This document shows positions 59,609 through 64,000 of a stretch of 64,000 nucleotides of DNA, in pieces; position 1 is the first letter of the stretch; each line of letters starts with the position of its first letter. The translations under genes were made by a program, and so were the position numbers. The notes beneath the pieces are model-generated. The model was not told the DNA's origin and ran no database searches. It worked only from the letters and a program-made list of their open reading frames with translations. The DNA is from Dryococelus australis (taxonomy: Eukaryota; Arthropoda; Insecta; Phasmatodea; Phasmatidae), in the NCBI GenBank assembly GCA_029891345.1, contig CM057003.1:7854709-7918708 (forward strand), written 5' to 3'.

Positions 59609-60350
59609 CACATATACAGAGTGTTGCAAAATTACATATCAATACTTCGGAGAAACAGTCCTCACATCTGGAGAGTGAAAAATTTGTTATGTGAACATAG
59701 GTCCGCAAACGCTTTGTTTTTCTTCACTACAACCCATAATAAATAACGTACAGTGTATGGCCCGCCGGCTGGATCATGGTACCGTGGAAGGCCATCGCAG
59801 CTGTAATTGGCAGCCCCACACCTGCCCCAGAGGAGCTTTGGTTTGAATCCACTAGACTTTTATTCGTGGGGACATTTAAATGCACTTGTGAATGCACCCC
59901 CAGTGGACGACGCAGGCACCCTCCGTAACCGTTTTGAGGCGGGTTTGCGAAACAATCAGGAATTTTCCAGAGATTCGTCAATGCCTCCGGGTGTCCATGC
60001 AGGAAAGTGCGGGTTGAGCCATGTATTCGTGCTGATGGATGGCATTTTGAAAATTTCCTTTAGTGCCGAAGATAAGCCTTCACACATGTGTAACTCATTT
60101 GTGTGCAGTTCCTACTGTTCTAGGAGCAGTGTCGTAGTGTGAGGTGTCGTGTATCATGAAAACGAATGCTGCGATGGCATTCCACAGTAACATGATCCAG
60201 CCCGTGGGCCATACGTTGTGTATTACTGGTTGTAGTAAAGAAACGAAGCGTTTGCGGGCCTATGTTCTTATAATATTTTTTCATCCTCCAGATGTGAGGA
60301 ATGTTTCCCCGAAGAATTTGCATGCAATTTTCAACATCCTGTACATCTAA
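59609..60350. mobile_element. IS630/mariner-type deletion derivative with long inverted arms
   Basis: Left arm 59609-59802 and right arm 60162-60350 are inverted complements of ~190 bp at roughly 80 percent identity. They share the outer TACAGAGTGTTGCAAAATT-type terminus, CCTCACATCTGGAG, GGTCCGCAAACGCTT and GGCTGGATCATG. Between them a remnant of a DDE transposase C-terminus survives. The arrangement fits an element in which internal deletion or recombination placed a second terminus inside the coding part. Confidence 0.7.
59803..60060 (+). pseudogene. Transposase C-terminal fragment (IS630-Tc1/mariner superfamily)
   Basis: One frame reads LPQRSFGLNPLDFYSWGHLN and continues PPVDDAGTLRNRFEAGLRNN. 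The block 'PPRSPDLxPLDFFLWGxLK' is the signature after the second catalytic Asp in many insect transposases of this superfamily. Here Ser-Pro-Asp is replaced by Phe-Gly, and the first catalytic residues are absent. About 80 codons remain and then the frame loses similarity. Non-functional. Confidence 0.7.
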
Positions 60351-61514
60351 ATTGTCCACTGCCATATATTAAGGGCCCTGTGTACTGAAACGTTTTCTGT
60401 GAAATCGTTATTTGCGCGTAAACGCGTGTCTCGGTAAATTAATGTTATGAAAATACGGAGTTTTGCCAGAAATGATAAAAAGTTATTGTCTATATCGCTA
60501 TGTTTTTACGTTTATCATATTAAGTTGATTAATGGAGAAAAATCGTGAAAGTGGTCAAATATCGCATATTTAAAGCATGCCTGTTAAGTTTCTTTAAGCG
60601 GTAAGAGAAAAGTGCGAATATACGCAGGTAGTTTGATTTGTGTAATTTCATCGCGTGCAATAAAACCCCACCTTGCGCGTAGGAGCGATGAGGCGCTAGG
60701 CGTGCGTGTTAGTGTCGCCCGTAGCGCTCCCTCGCTTCTTGACCTTGAACGCGCACGTACCTTGAACGGGCCGGTCAGTCTCACACACTTCTCTCCCGAT
60801 GTTCTCAGATTACGCTCACTGGCCACTGTGTCGTGATACCACATACCTGGAGCTAATTTCTGCACAAGATTCCAGGCTGACCATCAACACACAATGCACG
60901 CCGCGGTTTATATAGCTGAGCTGATATGGCCTAGAAGGTCCCTTGTAACTCGCGTCGCACATGAGGGAAGGTTGGGCGACGACTAGAAAATTGACGCAGC
61001 TACTATCTCAAGATATTCAATCTCCCGAGGACAGGAGCGCCATGAACCTTAATAGCTTTATCGCGGCACGTGTCAGTGTTACGTTGCGGCCCCGTTAGCA
61101 ACTGTTTGCGCGCGCTTCCCCGGTCACCGGTGATGCTATTGAAGCACTGCGCTTCGCAAGCCCGTGGGAGATGACAAGGGGAAGGACGTGGAGTGGCTGT
61201 GTGTAATACCATCGTACTCGCATGATGAAGGTGTCAGATCGACTTCGAATCGAATCCATGATGTGATCCAAAGATTCTGAGTTTCAAGGGAGTCCCGAGG
61301 CCTACTAAAACTGGGAAGTTATTAGTCTCTGTGCATAAACGTTCGACATAAAATGAAATATTTTTGCGGTATGACACAAATCACATCAGTTAACTTAGTC
61401 ATATCAACGAAATGCAGTGTATTTCCAAGAAAGTTATACGATAAATTAATACATTAAACTCCAGCATCAAGTAATTTATAAATAGCGTACGAATGTAAAT
61501 AATATACCTCTTTA
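60351..61514. other. Gene-free stretch with a dispersed-repeat fragment
   Basis: 60674-60748 pairs with 13206-13280 (GGCGTGCGTGT, GTCGCCCGTA). 60640-61200 is GC-richer than average. No gene recognised. Confidence 0.45.
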
Positions 61515-61981
61515 TTAACACTTTGAGGTCAGCAGACATTTACAAGATAACCAAGACGAGTTAGAAGTGAGTTACGTATATTCATCACTGCAGGAACACC
61601 GGTTCTATTGGTCTGTGTGTTCCCACTCACTACCGTCCTAGTGGCCAACATGACAGTGGACTGTACTCTACAACGTTCATTATTGGCTGGTCATCAGTCA
61701 CTAAGGTGCCGAGTTGATTTTGTCCCAATCAAATGTCTTATTTTGTGTAAGATGCTTTACAATCACACTTGTCCTTTCGTGGAAATGTGACAAAAATATA
61801 TCAAATATATCTGTAGTCAGGAAAGTTATCGTTTCTTAGTTGTAGAGTTCTTGTAAGATCTCGTTTAACACAGGTAGTACAATGACCGAATGAAAATGTT
61901 AGTATTCTTTTTGATGACTAGAAAATTTTTAAATTATTTTTGCCCGAGATACACTCTCCAGTGTAGTCCTTAAAGTGTTAA
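61515..61981 (+). mobile_element. piggyBac-like MITE, copy 2, with intact TTAA flanks
   Basis: Begins TTAACACTTTGAGGTC and ends GTCCTTAAAGTGTTAA, so TTAA target sites flank inverted termini CACTTTGAGG and CCTTAAAGTG. Interior as in 37067-37506. TTAA duplication is the hallmark of piggyBac-class transposition (established knowledge). 467 bp, no ORF worth calling. Confidence 0.7.
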
Positions 61982-62039
61982 GATTAATTTTCCTTTTACT
62001 GTGTGCTTTAAACAACCCTACCGTATTTTTCTAATTTAT

Positions 62040-62210
62040 CAAATGTGCAGAAATTTCATGTTAATCTGTTTTTACAGTTTCACTTGCCGCATGAATAAAG
62101 GGCTCAGACCCATGGAAGTGTTAATTTTATATATAGTGGAAGGGTAGACAGGAATAGCTCTTAAGCAGGGCTTTCAATGGAGATCAATTCGCTATGAACA
62201 GCATTTAGGA
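62040..62210 (+). mobile_element. Short TIR DNA element, subfamily A2, 3' fragment
   Basis: Contains the A2 3' blocks (GCATGAATAAAGGG, CCCATGGAAGTGTTAATTTT, CTTAAGCAGGGCTTTC) and a badly decayed terminus CGCTATGAACAGCATTTA. The 5' half is missing. Confidence 0.6.
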
Positions 62211-62336
62211 AACAGTTAACACTTCAAATCAATAAACTTTTAACTATTGTAACCTATTCACTATTACTGTGAGTAAAAGTTCTGTTATTTTACTGCTAGT
62301 TTTAGTGGTTTGGCGATATTATCACTCTTCTACTTC

Positions 62337-62397
62337 TACTCAACTTAAGACCTCGATTTAAGAGCCGCCCAAATCTCTTCATTCACTCAATTTTTAC
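62337..62397 (+). mobile_element. tRNA-derived SINE tail fragment
   Basis: Only the family's 3' end is present: CTTAAGACCTCGATTTAAGA followed by GCCGCCCAAATCTCTTCA. This fits extreme 5' truncation of a retroposed copy. Confidence 0.7.
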
Positions 62398-63355
62398 TTT
62401 TGATTGTGCGATTTTGTATTAAACAATAGAAACATTCATACACTTTTACAAATATTCACGTAAACATGCAAGCCTGGAAAATAACATGTGAACAAATTAC
62501 AAATATTCTAATTTTTTTTTTACTCCGTAATATGAGTTTTTAATTAATTTTGAATTTTTGTGTCATGCTTACCCTACGAAATAATTATGACCTATCTTCA
62601 TGAGCGTGATATAATCCTTCCTCATTCCCCCGCCTAATTCACGCTGCCTTTCTTTTGAAGAATTCATATTCATTCTCCTGGATTCTACAAATGAAGCCCT
62701 GAACAATAGTCGGCATTTCAAAAGCCCCCCAGTTGGCGCAGATTCATTTCACTGCTCCTTGGTGCGAGGTCACATCGATGAATCAATGACTACGAGACGG
62801 AAGAGGGGGAGAATTGATTAAAGAGCAGTTGTCACCTTCCTGCATCAGTGAAGTGTCACAAAATATAAGTGACCCGTGAGAACTGACTATAAAAGTCGAA
62901 GTCTTTCCTTTTTTTCCATCTGTCATTGCAGTTTGCATTATTGTCGCCGCAACAAAAGGTGTTACATTGATTTTAATCACTGCGTTCATTGCAGTGTTAT
63001 ATATTGAAAAGTGTTTTTTTATTGCAATTTTACAACCGTCCATTGCAATTTTATTTTAACATCATAACGTTTCTGTGTTAGTGGATTAAATAACACACAC
63101 AAATACTTGCGGAATGTATAGACAGTGTTTCGCGAACATGCGAAGGAAATTTAAATGGCAATGTGTTTTCCTGTTAGTATGTTCATTGCCTTCTTAGATA
63201 CTTAACATATTTCAAACACAAACCTGAAATATTTTAGAAAGTCCGGAATAGAAAAACCTTTCTGCGGATATTAGCAATTCTTGTATTGTGTGATAAGTAT
63301 TCTTTCACTCTTTTAGATCACGGGGGCATCTTAAAATCAAAATAAAACGGAGTGA
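62398..63355. other. Gene-free stretch
   Basis: AT-rich; nothing recognised. Confidence 0.5.
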
Positions 63356-64000
63356 AGACTGTTCGCGGTAAACTGAGCACTTATAAAAGCTTTACTTAAG
63401 ATTTACTCGCACGCATAAAGAGTATTCTTCAAACTATACGTAATATTAACATGGGCATGGACCTCAGCATATAATTCATGAGTCGCTCATGCGAAAGTTT
63501 GAAATTATTAGGAAAGTAAATATTTTACTAATTTACTAATTCTTACACCTACAAGAATTAAAAAAATGAAAATGAAATTAATAATTTCAATATTTACTAA
63601 TGTTTACCTAACACTTTTAATTCAACATTAAGGGACGGGACTACATTCCCACTTCCGTTATGTACTATTCATGGTAAAGTGAGCACATTTTAAGGCCCAC
63701 CCAACAGGCAGTTAACCACTAATAAATATATCTTATTGCAGCCTTAGGCGTTTATTTATGAGAGTGGTGAAATGTGTGCACTGTGTTTATTGGTCACATT
63801 GCAATGTTTATAATAAAAAGCAGCGAGAAGATAGAAATTGTGTGAAAGTAAAAATTAAGAAGGGCCTTAAAAAAGTGCTCACTTTACCGTGAACAGCCTA
63901 TGCCAATTTTACTGGGTGCTTGCCGATTAGTGTACACATTAAAATACATACAGGTAGGGGGGAAGTGACATATTTTGAATATTGATTTCAAAGTACTCAA
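63356..64000 (+). mobile_element. Subfamily A2 element interrupted by an A1 element; right end outside the window
   Basis: Starts GACTGTTCGCGGTAAACTG with the A2 interior. The text ACTTCCGTTA is broken at 63659 and resumes at 63903 with TGCCAATTTTACTGGG; uninterrupted A2 copies read through this point (CGTTACCAACTTTACTG). It ends at the window edge in GATTTCAAAGTACTCA, just short of the terminus. Confidence 0.8.
63659..63902 (+). mobile_element. Nested subfamily A1 element
   Basis: Begins TATGTACTATTCATGGTAAA and ends CTTTACCGTGAACAGCCTA. Canonical A1 interior (AATAAATATATCTTATTGCA, GTGTTTATTGGTCACATTGC). It lies at a TA in the middle of an A2 copy, so it moved after that copy had settled. 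Confidence 0.88.

Overview
The window is animal nuclear DNA, almost certainly from an insect with a large, AT-rich, repeat-laden genome. A cockroach, termite or other polyneopteran is my guess, which the sequence alone cannot prove. The reasons are the dense mosaic of tRNA-headed SINEs, short TA-flanked DNA elements, RTE-like LINE debris, an IS630/mariner-type transposase remnant, very long microsatellites and a Polinton. There is no bacterial-style gene packing, and I see no convincing intact host gene. A few weak host-exon candidates are listed with low confidence.

The centrepiece is an 11.35-kb Polinton/Maverick (adintovirus-type endogenous dsDNA virus) at 44403-55749, bounded by ~250-bp terminal inverted repeats. 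Its gene set is nearly complete. In order: a small possible DNA-binding protein (+), penton/minor capsid protein (-), A32-like packaging ATPase (+), a protein with a phage-fibre-like motif (-), adenovirus-type cysteine protease (-), a small hydrophobic virion protein (-), a PLA2-domain protein (-), a conserved Polinton protein of unknown role carrying an acidic minisatellite (-), zinc-ribbon/retroviral-type integrase with chromodomain (+), major capsid protein (+), and protein-primed DNA polymerase B (-). Together these cover integration, protein-primed replication, and capsid assembly, packaging, maturation and membrane penetration. Nearly every gene has in-frame stops and/or frameshifts. The protease has lost both recognisable catalytic residues, the ATPase Walker A is altered, and the integrase has lost 9 codons between its second Asp and its Glu. 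This is a fossil, yet its reading frames are easy to follow. At least five genes start directly behind the same A/T-rich block, ending AATAAATG, which looks like a shared element-specific promoter.

The rest (1-44402 and 55750-64000) is transposon mosaic. One set of small DNA elements with related ends (GTTCACGGTAAAGTGAGCAC and variants) and TA target sites is present in about 21 copies of three subfamilies. It includes two clear nested insertions, at 43295-43751 and 63356-64000. A tRNA-derived SINE of ~250 bp is present in about eight full or partial copies, three with visible target-site duplications. There are also two copies of a TTAA-flanked piggyBac-like MITE, a ~770-bp foldback element with ~350-bp arms, a multi-tier hairpin element, an IS630-type deletion derivative, an LTR-like repeat pair, a LINE reverse-transcriptase 3' fragment and a decayed zinc-finger array.

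Simple repeats include a 615-bp (TG)n tract broken by five single-base phase shifts, an (AT)n tract and a (GA)n tract. Two GC/CpG-rich islands (about 11041-11390 and 19190-19600) stand out from the AT-rich background and may be the only host regulatory DNA visible here.
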